Source: Candidatus Palibaumannia cicadellinicola
GTDB lineage: Bacteria; Pseudomonadota; Gammaproteobacteria; Enterobacterales; Enterobacteriaceae
Length of the DNA stretch: 64,000 nucleotides
Direction: 5' to 3'
NCBI RefSeq assembly: GCF_000754265.1
Contig: NZ_CP008985.1
Coordinates: 620,001-684,000, forward strand
The first letter of the stretch is position 1, and each line of letters starts with the position of its first letter. The notes below the pieces were generated by a model. That model worked only from the letters and a program-made list of their open reading frames with translations, searched no databases and was not told the origin of the DNA. Position numbers and translations under genes: made by a program. Of the stretch, positions 21,124 through 33,081 are shown piece after piece.

Positions 21124-22512
21124 ATGTCAGATAAAATAAATTTACCCCTAGATAACCAGGTAGAGGGTTTAAAAATGCCACCCCATTCGTTAGAAGCGGA
21201 ACAGTCAATACTGGGAGGCTTAATGCTAGATAATAAGCGGTGGGATAATGTATCCGAACGTGTAACAACTCCTGATTTTTTTCATCGTCCGCACCGGTTA
21301 ATTTTCAGAGAAATGCAACGTTTATTAGACATGAGTAAACCGATAGATTTGATAACTCTTTCTGAATCTCTGGAGCAGAAAGGTGAGCTAGACGCTGTGG
21401 GTGGTTTTGCCTATCTAGCGGAATTATCGAAAAATACCCCGAGTGTTGCTAATATTTCTGCTTACGCAGATATTGTACGTGAACGTGCTGTGGTACGTGA
21501 AATGATAACTGTAGCTCATGAGATAGCAAATGCTGGATATGATCCGCAAGGTCGGAGTAGTGAAAATCTACTAGATTTTGCAGAATCTCGGGTATTCCAG
21601 ATAGCTGAGAATCGTGCCAACAAAGATGAAGGTCCCAAAAGTATTGACCGTATTCTAGAAGATACCGTGACGCGCATAGAACAGTTGTATCAAAATCCAC
21701 ATAATGGTGTCACTGGTATATCTAGTGGTTACCAGGATCTAGATAAAAAAACGGCTGGTCTCCAGAAGTCTGATTTAATTATCGTTGCTGCGCGACCATC
21801 AATGGGAAAAACGACTTTCGCTATGAATATGTGCGAAAACGCTGCGATGACCGAAGCAAAGCCGGTGCTAATTTTTAGCCTCGAGATGTCTGGTGAACAG
21901 ATTATGATACGTATGCTATCTTCACTATCGCGTGTAGATCAAACACGTATTCGTACTGGTAGGTTAGACGATGAGGATTGGGCACGATTATCTAGTACTA
22001 TGGGTATTCTACTAGAAAAGCGGAATATGTATATTGATGACTCATCTGGTTTAACACCGACAGAAGTACGTTCCCGTGCACGGCGGGTATTCCGTGAACA
22101 TAATGGATTAAGTATGATTATGATTGACTACTTACAACTAATGCGTGTACCAGCGCTAGCTGATAATCGTACGTTAGAGATTGCAGAAATATCACGCTCG
22201 CTGAAAGCCTTAGCTAAGGAGCTACAGGTACCGGTAGTAGCGCTTTCTCAGCTTAATAGAAGCCTAGAGCAGCGAGCAGATAAGCGACCGGTAAATTCAG
22301 ACCTACGTGAATCAGGCTCTATAGAACAAGATGCTGACTTAATTATATTTATCTATCGTGACGAAGTTTATCATGATAATAGCGAAATGAAAGGTATCGC
22401 TGAAATTATTATTGGTAAACAGCGTAACGGCCCTATTGGTACTGTACGATTAACTTTTAACGAACAGTGGTCGCGTTTTGATAATTATGCTGGTCTACAG
22501 GATCTAGATTAG
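21124..22512 (+). CDS. dnaB: Replicative DNA helicase
   Basis: Hexameric 5'-3' helicase at the replication fork. 462 aa against 471 in E. coli; the shortening is in the N-terminal tail. The N-terminal primase-interacting domain begins at MPPHSLEAEQSILGGLM; the RecA-like motor has Walker A ARPSMGKTTFAMN, the SLEMSGEQIMIRML block, Walker B with IDYLQLMR, VVALSQLNRSLEQR, and the arginine-finger region DLRESGSIEQDADLI. The ATG at 21124 gives MSDKINLPL. In E. coli dnaB lies next to alr and far from pabA and dnaK, so both neighbours here result from rearrangement. Confidence 0.97.
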   Translation: MSDKINLPLDNQVEGLKMPPHSLEAEQSILGGLMLDNKRWDNVSERVTTPDFFHRPHRLIFREMQRLLDMSKPIDLITLSESLEQKGELDAVGGFAYLAELSKNTPSVANISAYADIVRERAVVREMITVAHEIANAGYDPQGRSSENLLDFAESRVFQIAENRANKDEGPKSIDRILEDTVTRIEQLYQNPHNGVTGISSGYQDLDKKTAGLQKSDLIIVAARPSMGKTTFAMNMCENAAMTEAKPVLIFSLEMSGEQIMIRMLSSLSRVDQTRIRTGRLDDEDWARLSSTMGILLEKRNMYIDDSSGLTPTEVRSRARRVFREHNGLSMIMIDYLQLMRVPALADNRTLEIAEISRSLKALAKELQVPVVALSQLNRSLEQRADKRPVNSDLRESGSIEQDADLIIFIYRDEVYHDNSEMKGIAEIIIGKQRNGPIGTVRLTFNEQWSRFDNYAGLQDLD

Positions 22513-23027
22513 TACAATCTATTTATTTCATAGTTTTATTAATATCTAGTTACTTAGTTATAGCATATAATAGATATAGTAATAGTAAATGATATTAATC
22601 ATCTCATCCTTATAACACTTAGTATTTGATCAAACTATACTAGAGAAAAATTTTTCTTAAACTCTATCTCCGAAGTTAAACAAAGATCACGAACTCCTCC
22701 TAAGAGCTAGTTGTAAGTTCAATTACTCTATGAAATCTTGCTGTCTATAACTGCAAAAAAAACTTTAGTACAATCAAAAACTACTTATCGCATTAGTATA
22801 TGGGTAGATTGCACACCATATTTGGTTCAATTACTGTCACTTCATCTAATTATGTATTTTTTTACCTTATCCCCCTTGATGCTGGGTAGTGTGACCCCAT
22901 CTTAATTGGCATCAAACGTTGTTGAACCTGCAAAGTAAACTAACAGCAAAAAATAAATTAACAAGTTTATGAACGCATATTAGGTTGATGATAACAACAC
23001 ATTAAATATTTTTGTGGAGATGTTTAG
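22513..23027. other. 515-nt intergenic region upstream of dnaK
   Basis: No open frame here resembles a known protein and I see no tRNA-like fold. The first 350 nt are AT-rich with scattered stops in all frames and look like eroded sequence at a rearrangement joint between dnaB and dnaK. The right part holds the sigma-32 promoter (22875-22902), a leader of about 120 nt, and an AGGAG-like ribosome site (GTGGAGATGTTTAG) just before the dnaK ATG. Confidence 0.6.
22875..22902 (+). promoter_or_regulatory. Sigma-32 heat-shock promoter of dnaK
   Basis: CTTGATG (22875-22881), a 13-nt spacer, then CCCCATCT (22895-22902), preceded by CCC. This is the same element, with the same spacer length, as the E. 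coli dnaK P1 promoter (CCCCCTTGATG ... CCCCATTT). The transcription start should fall about 7-10 nt downstream, leaving a leader of roughly 115-120 nt before dnaK. Its preservation amid otherwise eroded sequence implies that an RpoH-type sigma factor still acts in this organism. Confidence 0.9.
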
Positions 23028-24932
23028 ATGGGAAAAATCATAGGTATTGATTTAGGTACAACTAACTCTTGTATCGCAATTGTAGAAGGTACTAAACCTC
23101 GTGTACTAGAAAATAGTGAAGGAGATCGTACAACTCCTTCTATTATTGCTTATACCCAGGATGGTGAGATTCTTGTTGGGCAACCGGCTAAACGTCAGTC
23201 TGCTACAAACCCGCAAAATACTCTATTCGCTATTAAGCGTTTAATTGGTCGCCGTTTCCAGGATGAAGAAGTACAGCGCGATGTTAATATTATGCCTTAT
23301 AAAATAATTGCTGCTGATAACGGGGATGCTTGGTTAGAGATCAAGGGCCAAAAAATGGCGCCGCCGCAGATTTCAGCGGAAATTTTGAAAAAAATGAAAA
23401 AAACTGCAGAAGATTATCTGGGTGAATCTATTACTGAAGCAGTCATTACAGTGCCTGCTTACTTTAATGATACACAGCGCCAAGCAACTAAAGATGCTGG
23501 TAGGATCGCTGGTCTAGAGGTGAAGCGCATTATCAACGAACCTACCGCTGCAGCTCTAGCCTATGGTTTAGATAAGGAAATAGGCAACCGCACTATCGCT
23601 GTCTATGATCTTGGTGGCGGTACCTTCGATATTTCTATTATCGAAATTGATGATGTTGATAGCGAGAAAACATTTGAAGTTTTAGCTACTAATGGCGATA
23701 CTCATCTAGGTGGTGAAGACTTCGATAGTAGGTTAATCAACTATTTAGTAGATGAGTTTAAGAAAGACCAAGGTATCGATCTACGTAATGATCCACTGGC
23801 TATGCAACGTTTAAAAGAAGCAGCTGAGAAAGCAAAGATAGAGCTATCGGCAGCACAACAGACTGATGTAAATCTACCTTATATCACTGCTGACGCTACT
23901 GGTCCTAAGCATATGAATCTGAAAGTTACTCGTGCAAAACTTGAGTCTTTAGTAGAAGACTTAGTCCATCGTACTATGGAGCCTTTAAAAGTAGCATTGA
24001 AAGATGCCGGTCTATCTATTTCTGATATTAAAGATGTAATATTAGTTGGCGGTCAAACTCGTATGCCGCTCGTGCAGAAGAAAGTAACCGACTTTTTCAG
24101 TAAAGAGCCACGGAAAGATGTAAATCCAGACGAAGCAGTAGCTATCGGTGCTGCGGTTCAAGGTGGCGTACTATCTGGCAATGTGAAAGATGTGCTATTG
24201 CTGGACGTTACTCCGTTATCACTAGGTATCGAAACCATGGGGGGAGTGATGACGCTGCTGATTGCCAAAAATACTACCATTCCAACCAAGCACAGCCAGG
24301 TGTTTTCTACTGCAGAAGACAACCAGTCGGCTGTAACTATTCATGTACTACAGGGCGAACGTAAACGAGCAGGAGATAATAAGTCTCTGGGTCAGTTCAA
24401 CCTAGACGGTATTACCCCGGCGATGCGAGGTATGCCGCAAATTGAAGTTACGTTCGACATTGATGCCGATGGTATTCTGCATGTGTCAGCTAAGGATAAA
24501 AAAAGTGGGCGTGAACAAAAAATTACTATCAAAGCATCCTCTGGTCTAAGCGAAGACGAAATTAAAAAAATGGTGCAGGAGGCAGAAGCAAATGCAGAGT
24601 CAGATCGTAAATTTGAAGAGCTAGTACAGACGCGTAATCAGGCTGATAACTTAATGCATAGCACTAGTAAACAATTAGAAGAGCATAGTAATAAGTTATC
24701 AAATGAGGACAAAAATCAGATAGAAGATGCAATTAACAATTTGAATATAGCGTTGAAAGATGAAAGCAAAGCTGATATTGAAACTAAAATGCAGGCTTTA
24801 ATCCAAGTGTCTAGTAAATGTCTTAAATTTACACAACAACGAACCCAGGCAGCAGACGATAATAACGACAATACTAAGATAGATGATGATGTAGTAGACG
24901 CTGAATTCGAAGAAGTAAAAGATAAAAAATAA
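23028..24932 (+). CDS. dnaK: Hsp70 chaperone DnaK
   Basis: ATP-dependent chaperone; 634 aa against 638 in E. coli. The N-terminal actin-like ATPase opens [18 protein letters not shown], with the phosphate loop [11 protein letters not shown] and adenosine motif [11 protein letters not shown]. The hydrophobic linker is [16 protein letters not shown], followed by the substrate-binding beta domain and helical lid. The C-terminus [16 protein letters not shown] retains the E. coli-type end. The lid and tail (residues 560-615) are the most diverged part. It is read from the sigma-32 promoter upstream and followed by dnaJ after 100 nt. Confidence 0.99.
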   Translation: MGKIIGIDLGTTNSCIAIVEGTKPRVLENSEGDRTTPSIIAYTQDGEILVGQPAKRQSATNPQNTLFAIKRLIGRRFQDEEVQRDVNIMPYKIIAADNGDAWLEIKGQKMAPPQISAEILKKMKKTAEDYLGESITEAVITVPAYFNDTQRQATKDAGRIAGLEVKRIINEPTAAALAYGLDKEIGNRTIAVYDLGGGTFDISIIEIDDVDSEKTFEVLATNGDTHLGGEDFDSRLINYLVDEFKKDQGIDLRNDPLAMQRLKEAAEKAKIELSAAQQTDVNLPYITADATGPKHMNLKVTRAKLESLVEDLVHRTMEPLKVALKDAGLSISDIKDVILVGGQTRMPLVQKKVTDFFSKEPRKDVNPDEAVAIGAAVQGGVLSGNVKDVLLLDVTPLSLGIETMGGVMTLLIAKNTTIPTKHSQVFSTAEDNQSAVTIHVLQGERKRAGDNKSLGQFNLDGITPAMRGMPQIEVTFDIDADGILHVSAKDKKSGREQKITIKASSGLSEDEIKKMVQEAEANAESDRKFEELVQTRNQADNLMHSTSKQLEEHSNKLSNEDKNQIEDAINNLNIALKDESKADIETKMQALIQVSSKCLKFTQQRTQAADDNNDNTKIDDDVVDAEFEEVKDKK

Positions 24933-25032
24933 TCGCCCCGAACAGGTTGAGTCCTCGCTGCTGTTAGTTAGAAGCTCGAGTATCAAACACAAATCTTTGT
25001 TCGTGACAGCATGTTGAGGACCAGAATAAACG

Positions 25033-26145
25033 ATGGCGAAATCAGACTATTATCAGATTTTAGGGGTTTCTAAAAATGCGGACGAGCGTGAAATAAAAAA
25101 GGCTTATAAACGCCTCGCAATGAAATTCCACCCAGATCGTAACCCAGGAAATGCTGAAGCTGAAGTAAAATTTAAAGAGATCAAAGAAGCTTACGAAGTA
25201 TTAACCGATGGGCAAAAGCGCGCAGCTTACGACCAATACGGCCATATGGCTTTTGAACAAGATAGTATGGGCGGTAATGCTGACTTCAGCGATATTTTTG
25301 GTGAAGTATTTGGTGATATATTTGGAGGAGGACGTCGGCAACGTGCCAACAGAGGATCTGATTTTCGTTATAACATGGAGCTTACTCTTGAAGAAGCAGT
25401 ACGCGGAGTTACTCGTGAAATCCGTATCCCAGTATTAGATGAATGTCAAGCATGTCATGGTAATGGTGCGAAGCCAGGTACTTCATCGATAAAGTGTCCT
25501 ACTTGTCAGGGGCAAGGCCAGGTACAGATACGGCAAGGGTTTTTCGCAGTACAACAAGTATGTCCTACTTGTCATGGACAGGGCAAAGTTGTCAAAGAAC
25601 CTTGTATTAAATGTAATGGTCACGGTAGGATAAAAAAATCAAAAACACTATCAGTAAAAATTCCTTCAGGTATCGATACTGGTGATCGGATTCGTCTATC
25701 TGGTGAAGGCGAAGCAGGAGAGTATGGGGCACAGGCTGGTGATTTGTACGTGCAGGTGCAGGTACGTAAACATCCGATCTTCGAGCGTGAAGAGAATAAC
25801 CTGTACTGTGAAGTTCCAATAAACTTTGCCATGGCCGCGCTAGGCGGTGAAATTGAAGTACCTACTATTGATGGTAGACTTAAACTTAAAGTACCGCCAG
25901 AAACTCAAACCGGCAGAGTTTTTAGAATGCGCGGCAAAGGAGTAAAATCAGTACGTAGCGGTAGCCAAGGTGATTTACTATGCCGTGTAGTAGTAGAGAC
26001 TCCGGTGAAGTTAAATGAATGGCAAAAGCAGCTCTTACGGGAGCTAGAAGAAAGTTTTGGCGGACCTAGTGGTAATCAAAATAGTCCGCGGCTGAAAAGT
26101 TTTCTTGATGGAGTAAAAAAGTTTTTTGATGATTTAACAAGTTAG
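25033..26145 (+). CDS. dnaJ: Co-chaperone DnaJ (Hsp40)
   Basis: Delivers substrates to DnaK and stimulates its ATPase. 370 aa against 376 in E. coli. J domain with HPD ([10 protein letters not shown], residues 33-35), Gly/Phe-rich region ([14 protein letters not shown]), four zinc-finger CxxCxGxG repeats ([32 protein letters not shown]) and two C-terminal beta domains. The dnaK-dnaJ operon order is kept. rpsT converges from the right with only 5 nt between the two stops. grpE is not in the window. Confidence 0.99.
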   Translation: MAKSDYYQILGVSKNADEREIKKAYKRLAMKFHPDRNPGNAEAEVKFKEIKEAYEVLTDGQKRAAYDQYGHMAFEQDSMGGNADFSDIFGEVFGDIFGGGRRQRANRGSDFRYNMELTLEEAVRGVTREIRIPVLDECQACHGNGAKPGTSSIKCPTCQGQGQVQIRQGFFAVQQVCPTCHGQGKVVKEPCIKCNGHGRIKKSKTLSVKIPSGIDTGDRIRLSGEGEAGEYGAQAGDLYVQVQVRKHPIFEREENNLYCEVPINFAMAALGGEIEVPTIDGRLKLKVPPETQTGRVFRMRGKGVKSVRSGSQGDLLCRVVVETPVKLNEWQKQLLRELEESFGGPSGNQNSPRLKSFLDGVKKFFDDLTS

Positions 26146-26150
26146 TTCAT

Positions 26151-26411
26151 CTACATTCTATTGATTTGTGCAATCAGATGAGCTTTATAACGTGCTGCTT
26201 TGTTTTTATGGATTAAACCTTTGCTAGCCTGACGATCCACTACAGGTTGCATAGTAGAAAAAGCATTCTGCGCAGCTGCTTTATCTCCAGTAGCAATAGC
26301 AGTGTAGACTTTTCTTACGAAAGTTCGCACCATTGAACGTCGGCTAGCATTGTGCTGACGACGTTTTTCAGACTGTATAGCACGTTTTTTAGCTGACTTG
26401 ATGTTTGCCAA
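26151..26411 (-). CDS. rpsT: 30S ribosomal protein S20
   Basis: 16S rRNA-binding small-subunit protein; 86 aa (E. coli 87) and very basic, beginning with [20 protein letters not shown]. The start is TTG at 26411, with AGGAG (in TAGGAGATT) a few bases upstream. E. coli rpsT also starts with UUG, a codon implicated in its translational autoregulation, so the unusual start is probably ancestral and functional. Divergent from ribF, as in E. coli. A promoter candidate is listed separately. Confidence 0.98.
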   Translation of the reverse strand: MANIKSAKKRAIQSEKRRQHNASRRSMVRTFVRKVYTAIATGDKAAAQNAFSTMQPVVDRQASKGLIHKNKAARYKAHLIAQINRM

Positions 26412-26457
26412 AGTTTAATCTCCTAAACAATTCTCACCAGAAATTTCAAATTATTTG

Positions 26458-26487
26458 ATTATATCAGTCTCAGCAAAAAGAATACAA
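26458..26487 (-). promoter_or_regulatory. Candidate sigma-70 promoter for rpsT
   Basis: On the minus strand, TTGTAT (26482-26487), an 18-nt spacer, then a perfect TATAAT (26458-26463), about 45 nt upstream of the rpsT start. The opposite strand has another TATAAT at 26552-26557, 30 nt before ribF, with no good -35. The pair fits a divergent promoter region. Confidence 0.55.
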
Positions 26488-26586
26488 CAGACAAAAAAGT
26501 AATTAGTACTGTAATACCCTGCTAGTATTAGAATAGCAAGTTAACCTGAGCTATAATCTGCCGATGTCCACTCTATTGAGCCTAAT

Positions 26587-27570
26587 ATGGAGCTGATTCG
26601 CGGCATACATAACTTACAGCCACGTCACCATGGCTATGTGCTCACTATTGGCAATTTTGACGGATTTCACCGTGGTCACCAGGCACTCATCACCGCATTA
26701 CTGGCTGAGGGTCGTCATCGTCGTCTACCAGTTATGGTCATGATTTTCGAACCGCAGCCGCAGGAATATTTTTCTGGTACTAGCGCCCAGGCACGTCTAA
26801 CTCGTCTGCGAGATAAGGTAAAATACCTAGCTACTGCTGGAGTAGATGCGATATTATGCGTAGCTTTTAATAAAAAATTTTCTGAACTAAGTGCCCATGC
26901 GTTTTTATTTGATCTTGTAGTAGATAAGTTAGGAGCACGCTTTATTTGTGTTGGCGATGATTTTCACTTTGGTACTCGCCGCCAGGGTAATTTCACTATG
27001 CTACAGCATGCTAGTAACCAGGTTGGTTTTGAGGTCATGCGTATTATTACCTATACAGAAGGTGGGCGACGTATCAGTAGTACCGCTGTACGGAAAGCAC
27101 TATTACAAGATCGTCTAGTTGAGGCTGAAATGCTGCTAGGTCACCTATACCGTATCTCAGGACGGGTGATTTATGGCGATGCACTAGGACGGACTCTTGG
27201 CTTTCCGACAGCTAATATCTCGCTTAAAGGATTACTAGCACCATTGAACGGTGTGTATGCAGTATGGGTATACGGTATAACTAAATCTCCATTGCCGGGA
27301 GTAGCTAATCTAGGTACCCGTCCGACAGTAACCGGTAATCGTGAAAGCCAGCAGCATATGGAAGTTCATTTAATTGATGTCACTTTGAACTTATACGGTT
27401 GTCATATAGAAATTGTAATATGTGCCAAAGTCCGTAACGAACAATGTTTTGTCTCTTTAGAAGAATTAAAGCAACAAATAGCAAATGATGTAGTGAGTGT
27501 TCGTCAATATTTTAAGCTAGGACCGCAACAACCAGCTTTAAAAATAATAAACCGAGAATCAAATGAATGA
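26587..27570 (+). CDS. ribF: Bifunctional riboflavin kinase / FAD synthetase
   Basis: Converts riboflavin to FMN and FMN to FAD. 327 aa against 313 in E. coli. The N-terminal nucleotidyltransferase domain has [16 protein letters not shown] (the HxGH-type site) and the [11 protein letters not shown] block (E. coli ISSTAVR). The C-terminal flavokinase domain has [20 protein letters not shown] and the GVYAVWV strand. The stop overlaps ileS by 8 nt, implying translational coupling in the ribF-ileS-lspA-ispH operon, the same order as E. coli. Confidence 0.97.
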   Translation: MELIRGIHNLQPRHHGYVLTIGNFDGFHRGHQALITALLAEGRHRRLPVMVMIFEPQPQEYFSGTSAQARLTRLRDKVKYLATAGVDAILCVAFNKKFSELSAHAFLFDLVVDKLGARFICVGDDFHFGTRRQGNFTMLQHASNQVGFEVMRIITYTEGGRRISSTAVRKALLQDRLVEAEMLLGHLYRISGRVIYGDALGRTLGFPTANISLKGLLAPLNGVYAVWVYGITKSPLPGVANLGTRPTVTGNRESQQHMEVHLIDVTLNLYGCHIEIVICAKVRNEQCFVSLEELKQQIANDVVSVRQYFKLGPQQPALKIINRESNE

Positions 27571-30379
27571 TTATAAAAGTACTCTAAATTTACCAGAAAC
27601 TAAATTTATGATGCGTGGTAATTTAGCAAAGCGTGAGCCTATAATGCTACAACGTTGGTATAAAGAAAATCTATACCAAACTATTCGCAAAGCGAAAAAG
27701 GGCAAACAAATATTTTTGTTACACGACGGTCCACCGTATGCGAACGGTAGTATTCATCTTGGTCACTCTGTTAATAAAATTCTCAAAGATATTATTATTA
27801 AGTCAAAAACATTAATGGGCTATGATTCGCCATATGTACCTGGCTGGGACTGCCATGGTCTACCTATTGAGCTTAAAGTAGAACAACTTATTGGCAAACC
27901 TGGTGAAAAAATTAGTGCTTCCGAGTTCCTTGTAGCTTGCCGTAGTTACGCAGCTGAGCAAGTAACCAGGCAGAAGAAAGAATTTATCCGCCTGGGTGTA
28001 CTTGGGGACTGGGAAAACATCTATCTTACAATGAATTTTACCACAGAGGCCAACATTATTCGTGCACTAAGTAAAATAATAGCTAATGGTCACTTATATC
28101 AGGGCAATAAACCGGTTCATTGGTGCATCGATTGCCATTCTGCACTAGCAGAAGCAGAAGTCGAATATTACGATTATACGTCGCTCTCCATTGATGTTAC
28201 TTTTGCCGCGACTGATGCGCATGATATCGCTGTTAGGTTCGGTGTCCCATATTTTGACCAGTCAGTTTCATTTGTAATTTGGACTACCACACCTTGGACA
28301 ATACCCGCTAATCGAGCTATTTCTGTACATCCAGATTTTGATTATCAATTAGTTGAAGTGAACGGACAAGGGCTAATATTAGCTGCTGATCTAGTTAATA
28401 GTGTGCTACAGCGGATCGGTATAACCGACTGGACAATACTTGGCAGCGTCAAAGGACACGTACTGGAGCTACTGCGGTTCCGTCATCCGTTTATGGGTTT
28501 TGATATCCCAGTTATTCTCAGCAAACACGTCACCCTAAATACTGGTACTGGGGCCGTTCATACCTCTCCTGGTCATGGTATGGAAGATTATATAATCGGC
28601 ATTAAGTACGGTCTAGAAGTAGCAAATTTAGTTGGTCCTGACGGTTGCTATCTAACGGGTACTTTTTCATCACTTGATGGTGTACAAGTTTTTCATAGCA
28701 ATAGCATCATAATAGGTCTACTGCAAGAGAGTCGTACACTCTTACATACAGAAAAACTACAGCATAGTTATCCACATTGCTGGCGCCATAAAACTCCGCT
28801 GATATTTCGTGCTACACCACAGTGGTTTATTAGCATGGATCAAAAATTCCTACGTCAAAAGTCGCTCAAAGAAATCAATAAAATAAAATGGATACCTAGC
28901 TGGAGCCAAGCGCGCATTTATCATATGGTTGCTAACCGCCAAGACTGGTGCATTTCACGTCAACGAATTTGGGGTGTTCCAATGTCATTATTTGTACATA
29001 ACGATACTAATACATTACACCCGCAGACTAGCGAAATCATGGAAAAAGTAGCTAAACTAGTTGAGAAATATGGTATCCAGGCTTGGTGGGATCTAGATCT
29101 AACAACAATATTAGGTCATGATGCAGCTAATTATCGCAAAATTACTGATACACTAGATGTATGGTTCGATTCTGGTTCGACACACTCATCGGTTGTTGAG
29201 GCACGACCAGAATTTTCTGGTAATGATGTAGATATGTATCTAGAAGGAGCCGATCAGCATCGTGGCTGGTTTATGTCATCATTAATGAGCTCCACTGCTA
29301 TAAAAGGCAGGGCGCCATGTCGACAAGTACTGACCCATGGTTTTACCGTAGATGGTAATGGACGTAAGATGTCTAAATCGGTTGGGAACGTGGTGAGCCC
29401 ACAGCAAATTGTAGACAAATTAGGTGCAGATATTTTGCGTCTGTGGATAGCTTCTACTGAGTATTCCGATGAAATAGCAATTTCAGATGAAATACTAAAA
29501 AGCTCAACTGATACGTATCGTCGTATACGTAATACCGCGCGCTTCTTATTAGCAAATCTAAATGGTTTCGATCCAGCACTACATAGTGTTAGCCCAGATA
29601 AAATGATAGTCTTAGATCGGTGGGCAGTCGGTCGTGCACAGGTTGCTCAAAAGCAAATCGTCGCAGCTTACGATAGCTATGATTTTCATAATGTTGTACA
29701 ACGTATTATGCAATTCTGTTCAGTAGAAATGGGATCTTTCTATCTAGATATCATCAAAGACCGCCAATACACTACTAAATCGGATAGTATTGCCCGACGT
29801 AGCTGCCAAACAGCACTTTTTCATATTATCGAAGCACTAGTGCGATGGATCGCTCCGATTATATCGTTTACCGCCGACGAAATATGGGGCTTCATACCGG
29901 GAAAACGTTCGCAGTATGTGTTCACGGAAGAGTGGTATCATAACTTGTTAAGATTAGATGCTGTACAGCCAATGAATGATGCTTACTGGGACACATTGCA
30001 GCAAGTTCGCAACGATGTTAATCAGGTAATTGAACAGGCACGTACTAATAAACAAATTGGTAGTTCTCTTGAGGCACAAGTCACACTATACTCAGAACCT
30101 ATTCTTGCCATGCAACTACGTAAACTAGGCGATGAGTTGCACTTTGCATTGCTTACCTCAGCAGCACAGGTGGCTGATTATGCTAATGCTAGCGATGACG
30201 CACTTCAGAGCCCAAGAATAAAAGGGCTTAAAATTGCCCTAAATAATGCTATAGGTAAAAAATGCCAGCGTTGTTGGCATTATGAAAAGGATATTGGACA
30301 GAATACCGAACATCCTGAAATTTGTGGTCGTTGTTTTACTAATCTAGCCGGCCCGGGCGAAGAGCGTAAGTTTGTCTAA
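27563..30379 (+). CDS. ileS: Isoleucyl-tRNA synthetase
   Basis: Class Ia aminoacyl-tRNA synthetase; 938 aa, the E. coli length. HIGH-type motif in [20 protein letters not shown]1 editing domain with [20 protein letters not shown] in [14 protein letters not shown], an anticodon-binding domain, and the C-terminal zinc site ([10 protein letters not shown] ... CGRC). The start overlaps the end of ribF and its stop lies inside the start of lspA. All catalytic and editing motifs are intact. Confidence 0.99.
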   Translation: MNDYKSTLNLPETKFMMRGNLAKREPIMLQRWYKENLYQTIRKAKKGKQIFLLHDGPPYANGSIHLGHSVNKILKDIIIKSKTLMGYDSPYVPGWDCHGLPIELKVEQLIGKPGEKISASEFLVACRSYAAEQVTRQKKEFIRLGVLGDWENIYLTMNFTTEANIIRALSKIIANGHLYQGNKPVHWCIDCHSALAEAEVEYYDYTSLSIDVTFAATDAHDIAVRFGVPYFDQSVSFVIWTTTPWTIPANRAISVHPDFDYQLVEVNGQGLILAADLVNSVLQRIGITDWTILGSVKGHVLELLRFRHPFMGFDIPVILSKHVTLNTGTGAVHTSPGHGMEDYIIGIKYGLEVANLVGPDGCYLTGTFSSLDGVQVFHSNSIIIGLLQESRTLLHTEKLQHSYPHCWRHKTPLIFRATPQWFISMDQKFLRQKSLKEINKIKWIPSWSQARIYHMVANRQDWCISRQRIWGVPMSLFVHNDTNTLHPQTSEIMEKVAKLVEKYGIQAWWDLDLTTILGHDAANYRKITDTLDVWFDSGSTHSSVVEARPEFSGNDVDMYLEGADQHRGWFMSSLMSSTAIKGRAPCRQVLTHGFTVDGNGRKMSKSVGNVVSPQQIVDKLGADILRLWIASTEYSDEIAISDEILKSSTDTYRRIRNTARFLLANLNGFDPALHSVSPDKMIVLDRWAVGRAQVAQKQIVAAYDSYDFHNVVQRIMQFCSVEMGSFYLDIIKDRQYTTKSDSIARRSCQTALFHIIEALVRWIAPIISFTADEIWGFIPGKRSQYVFTEEWYHNLLRLDAVQPMNDAYWDTLQQVRNDVNQVIEQARTNKQIGSSLEAQVTLYSEPILAMQLRKLGDELHFALLTSAAQVADYANASDDALQSPRIKGLKIALNNAIGKKCQRCWHYEKDIGQNTEHPEICGRCFTNLAGPGEERKFV

Positions 30380-30887
30380 TATAATCCATCGTACCTTAAT
30401 ATCAACTGGAATACCCTGGCTTTGGCTAACGCTGATAATTTTAGCAATCGATATCCGTAGCAAGCAGTGGGTTATGACTAATTTTGAGCTAGGAGAATCG
30501 GTATCTGTAATACCTTTTATCAATATTTTCTATACCCAGAATCCAGGCGCAGCTTTTAATTTTTTAGCAGATCAAAGTAGCTGGAATCTTTGGGTTTTTA
30601 CACTGATAGCTGTTATAATATCCGTGATACTGTTGGTCACCATGTATCGTTCAAATTATCGAGCAAGCATCACAAATATTTCTTATGCTATGATTATTGG
30701 AGGAGCCTTAGGTAATCTATTCGACCGGATAAAACATGGTGTTGTAATCGATTTTATTGATTTTTATGTTAACAGCTGGCACTGGCCAACTTTTAATATA
30801 GCTGATTTAAGTATCTGTCTTGGTGCAGCGATAATAGTACGAAAAAGTTTTTTTCATACTACTAACTACTCAAAAACGCAAGGGTAA
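30372..30887 (+). CDS. lspA: Lipoprotein signal peptidase
   Basis: Inner-membrane aspartic peptidase II that removes the signal peptide from diacylglyceryl-prolipoproteins. 171 aa (E. coli 164) with four membrane spans. The start is a TTG at 30372 overlapping ileS by 8 nt; [19 protein letters not shown] aligns with the E. coli N-terminus. Conserved NPGAAFNFL, the catalytic aspartate in GNLFDR, and the second in FNIADLSI. It works after Lgt (8.9 kb). fkpB, which follows in E. coli, is missing; ispH starts 28 nt later. Confidence 0.96.
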   Translation: MSNIIHRTLISTGIPWLWLTLIILAIDIRSKQWVMTNFELGESVSVIPFINIFYTQNPGAAFNFLADQSSWNLWVFTLIAVIISVILLVTMYRSNYRASITNISYAMIIGGALGNLFDRIKHGVVIDFIDFYVNSWHWPTFNIADLSICLGAAIIVRKSFFHTTNYSKTQG

Positions 30888-30915
30888 AGTAAATATAGAA
30901 ATTAGGAGACGATTC

Positions 30916-31878
30916 ATGCGTATTCTACTTGCTAACCCACGTGGTTTTTGCGCTGGTGTGGATCGGGCAATCAGTATCGTAGAAAAGGCTATAGAAATTT
31001 ATGGTGCGCCGATCTACGTACGTCATGAAGTAGTGCACAATCGTTATGTCGTTGACATACTACGCAATCAAGGTGCCATATTTATCGAACATATTTCCCA
31101 AGTACCAGATAGGTCTATTCTTATTTTTTCTGCACATGGAGTTTCACAAGCAGTACGTAACGAAGCGCTTACCCGTGATCTGAGGGTTTTCGATGCTACT
31201 TGTCCGCTAGTTACGAAAATACATATGAAAGTCGCGCGCGCCAGCCGTAAAGGTACCGAAGCAATTCTTATTGGCCACAATGGTCATCCTGAAGTTGAAG
31301 GTACCATGGGACAGTATAATAATGCAGTAGGCGGTATCTATTTAGTAGAATCACCAGAAGATGTTTGGCAACTACAGGTCAAAAATATCGATAATTTGTG
31401 CTTTATAACCCAGACGACTCTTTCTATAGATGATACCTCAGCCGTTATCGATGCGCTGCGCCATCGTTTCCCCTCGATCATAGGACCACGTAAAGATGAT
31501 ATTTGCTACGCCACAACTAACCGGCAAGAAGCCGTACGTAATTTAACTATAGCAGCCGATGTTGTGCTAGTAGTAGGTTCAAACAATTCATCTAACTCCA
31601 ACCGTTTGGCCGAACTAGCACAACGAATTGGTAAACCTACATATTTAATAGATAGTGCTAGCGATATCCAAGAAAGCTGGCTACAGGGAATGAATATTAT
31701 TGGTGTAACTGCTGGCGCATCAGCTCCTAATATTATTGTCCTTCAAGTGATATCTAGGCTACAGTCGCTAGGCGCTGAGAGTGTAGAAGAGCTTATCGGA
31801 CGCAAAGAGAATATTATGTTTGAAGTCCCTAGAGATCTAAATATTGGAGTAAAGAAAAAAGCTAATAACATAGCTTGA
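30916..31878 (+). CDS. ispH: 4-hydroxy-3-methylbut-2-enyl diphosphate reductase
   Basis: Last enzyme of the MEP isoprenoid pathway, a [4Fe-4S] protein producing IPP and DMAPP. 320 aa (E. coli 316). The three cluster cysteines are seen in [24 protein letters not shown] and [11 protein letters not shown]; substrate-binding [21 protein letters not shown] and [10 protein letters not shown] are intact. A GGAGACG ribosome site precedes the ATG. It follows lspA directly as a result of fkpB loss. Confidence 0.98.
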   Translation: MRILLANPRGFCAGVDRAISIVEKAIEIYGAPIYVRHEVVHNRYVVDILRNQGAIFIEHISQVPDRSILIFSAHGVSQAVRNEALTRDLRVFDATCPLVTKIHMKVARASRKGTEAILIGHNGHPEVEGTMGQYNNAVGGIYLVESPEDVWQLQVKNIDNLCFITQTTLSIDDTSAVIDALRHRFPSIIGPRKDDICYATTNRQEAVRNLTIAADVVLVVGSNNSSNSNRLAELAQRIGKPTYLIDSASDIQESWLQGMNIIGVTAGASAPNIIVLQVISRLQSLGAESVEELIGRKENIMFEVPRDLNIGVKKKANNIA

Positions 31879-31916
31879 ATGTGTTGATTTTTCCGAATTT
31901 GATTGGAGGGGCGATT

Positions 31917-33071
31917 TTGACAAGATCAGCGCTGTTAGTTCTGGAAAATGGAACCCAATTCTATGGTAAAGCCATTGGAGCAGAAGGTACAACAGTGGGA
32001 GAAGTAGTTTTCAACACATCGATGACTGGTTATCAAGAAATTATCACAGATCCTTCTTATTTTAACCAAATTGTGACTTTAACTTATCCTCATATTGGTA
32101 ATACTGGTACCAATGAAATAGATAACGAATCATTACGTGTACAAGTACAAGGTCTGGTTATCCGTAATTTACCACTTGTTGCTAGCAACTACCGCAGTAC
32201 TCTGCCCCTATCGGAATATCTAGAGCAAAAAAATGTGATCGGAATTGCCGAAATAGATACCCGTAAATTAACGCGCCTACTACGCGAGGAAGGTACACAA
32301 AATGGTTGTATTATCGCCGGTAACATGTTAAATGCGGAGCTAGCGCTACGCAAAGCGCGTGAATTCCCTGGCTTGAATGGTATAGATTTAGCAAAAGAAG
32401 TTAGTACAACTGAACAATATAGCTGGACTGAGGGTAGTTGGAACCTTAAGGATAGATTGTCGGTACAATCTGCTAATTTACCATATCATGTTGTCGCCTA
32501 TGATTACGGTATCAAACGTCATATTATGCGTATGCTGGTTGATCGCGGCTGTAGGCTTACGGTTATACCAGCTCAGACGACAGCGGATACCGTACTAGCA
32601 ATGAATCCTGACGGTATTTTACTGGGCAATGGACCAGGTGATCCGACACCCTGTGACTATGCTATTACTGCCATCCAAACTTTTCTAACGACTAATATTC
32701 CACTATTTGGCATCTGTCTAGGCCATCAGTTACTAGCTATAGCTAGCGGTGCTAAAACGGTAAAAATGAAGTTTGGGCATCATGGTAACAATCATCCTGT
32801 TAAGGATTTAATCTCCGGTCGGGTTATGATTACCTCCCAAAACCATAGTTTTGCAGTGAATGAGCATACATTGCCAGATACACTAAGAATTACTCATATA
32901 TCTCTATTTGACGGTACCCTACAGGGATTACATCGCACTGATAAGCCAGCATTCAGCTTTCAGGGGCATCCAGAAGCTAGCCCAGGGCCACATGATGTCG
33001 CATCACTTTTCGATTACTTTATTAAATTAATTATTGCCTATCGTTCTCAGTATCACATAATAAATAAGTAA
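31917..33071 (+). CDS. carA: Carbamoyl-phosphate synthase small subunit
   Basis: Glutaminase subunit supplying ammonia to CarB for arginine and pyrimidine synthesis. The start is a TTG at 31917 preceded by GGAGGGG (31905-31911); [15 protein letters not shown] matches the E. coli start (also TTG). A longer frame from 31875 would overlap ispH and add 14 unsupported residues. 384 aa (E. coli 382). The N-terminal domain has [15 protein letters not shown]; the amidotransferase domain has the nucleophile in [22 protein letters not shown] and the catalytic His/Glu in [13 protein letters not shown] (E. coli has FQGNPEAS, so N becomes H). dapB, upstream in E. coli, is absent, so expression probably depends on the ribF-ispH transcript or on a promoter I cannot identify. 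carB follows after 10 nt. Confidence 0.97.
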   Translation: MTRSALLVLENGTQFYGKAIGAEGTTVGEVVFNTSMTGYQEIITDPSYFNQIVTLTYPHIGNTGTNEIDNESLRVQVQGLVIRNLPLVASNYRSTLPLSEYLEQKNVIGIAEIDTRKLTRLLREEGTQNGCIIAGNMLNAELALRKAREFPGLNGIDLAKEVSTTEQYSWTEGSWNLKDRLSVQSANLPYHVVAYDYGIKRHIMRMLVDRGCRLTVIPAQTTADTVLAMNPDGILLGNGPGDPTPCDYAITAIQTFLTTNIPLFGICLGHQLLAIASGAKTVKMKFGHHGNNHPVKDLISGRVMITSQNHSFAVNEHTLPDTLRITHISLFDGTLQGLHRTDKPAFSFQGHPEASPGPHDVASLFDYFIKLIIAYRSQYHIINK

Positions 33072-33081
33072 GAATGCCTAC

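Noticed and set aside
22513..22870. Possible small RNA or remnant gene upstream of dnaK
   Set aside because: No promoter-terminator pair, stable fold or protein motif could be read; treated as eroded spacer.
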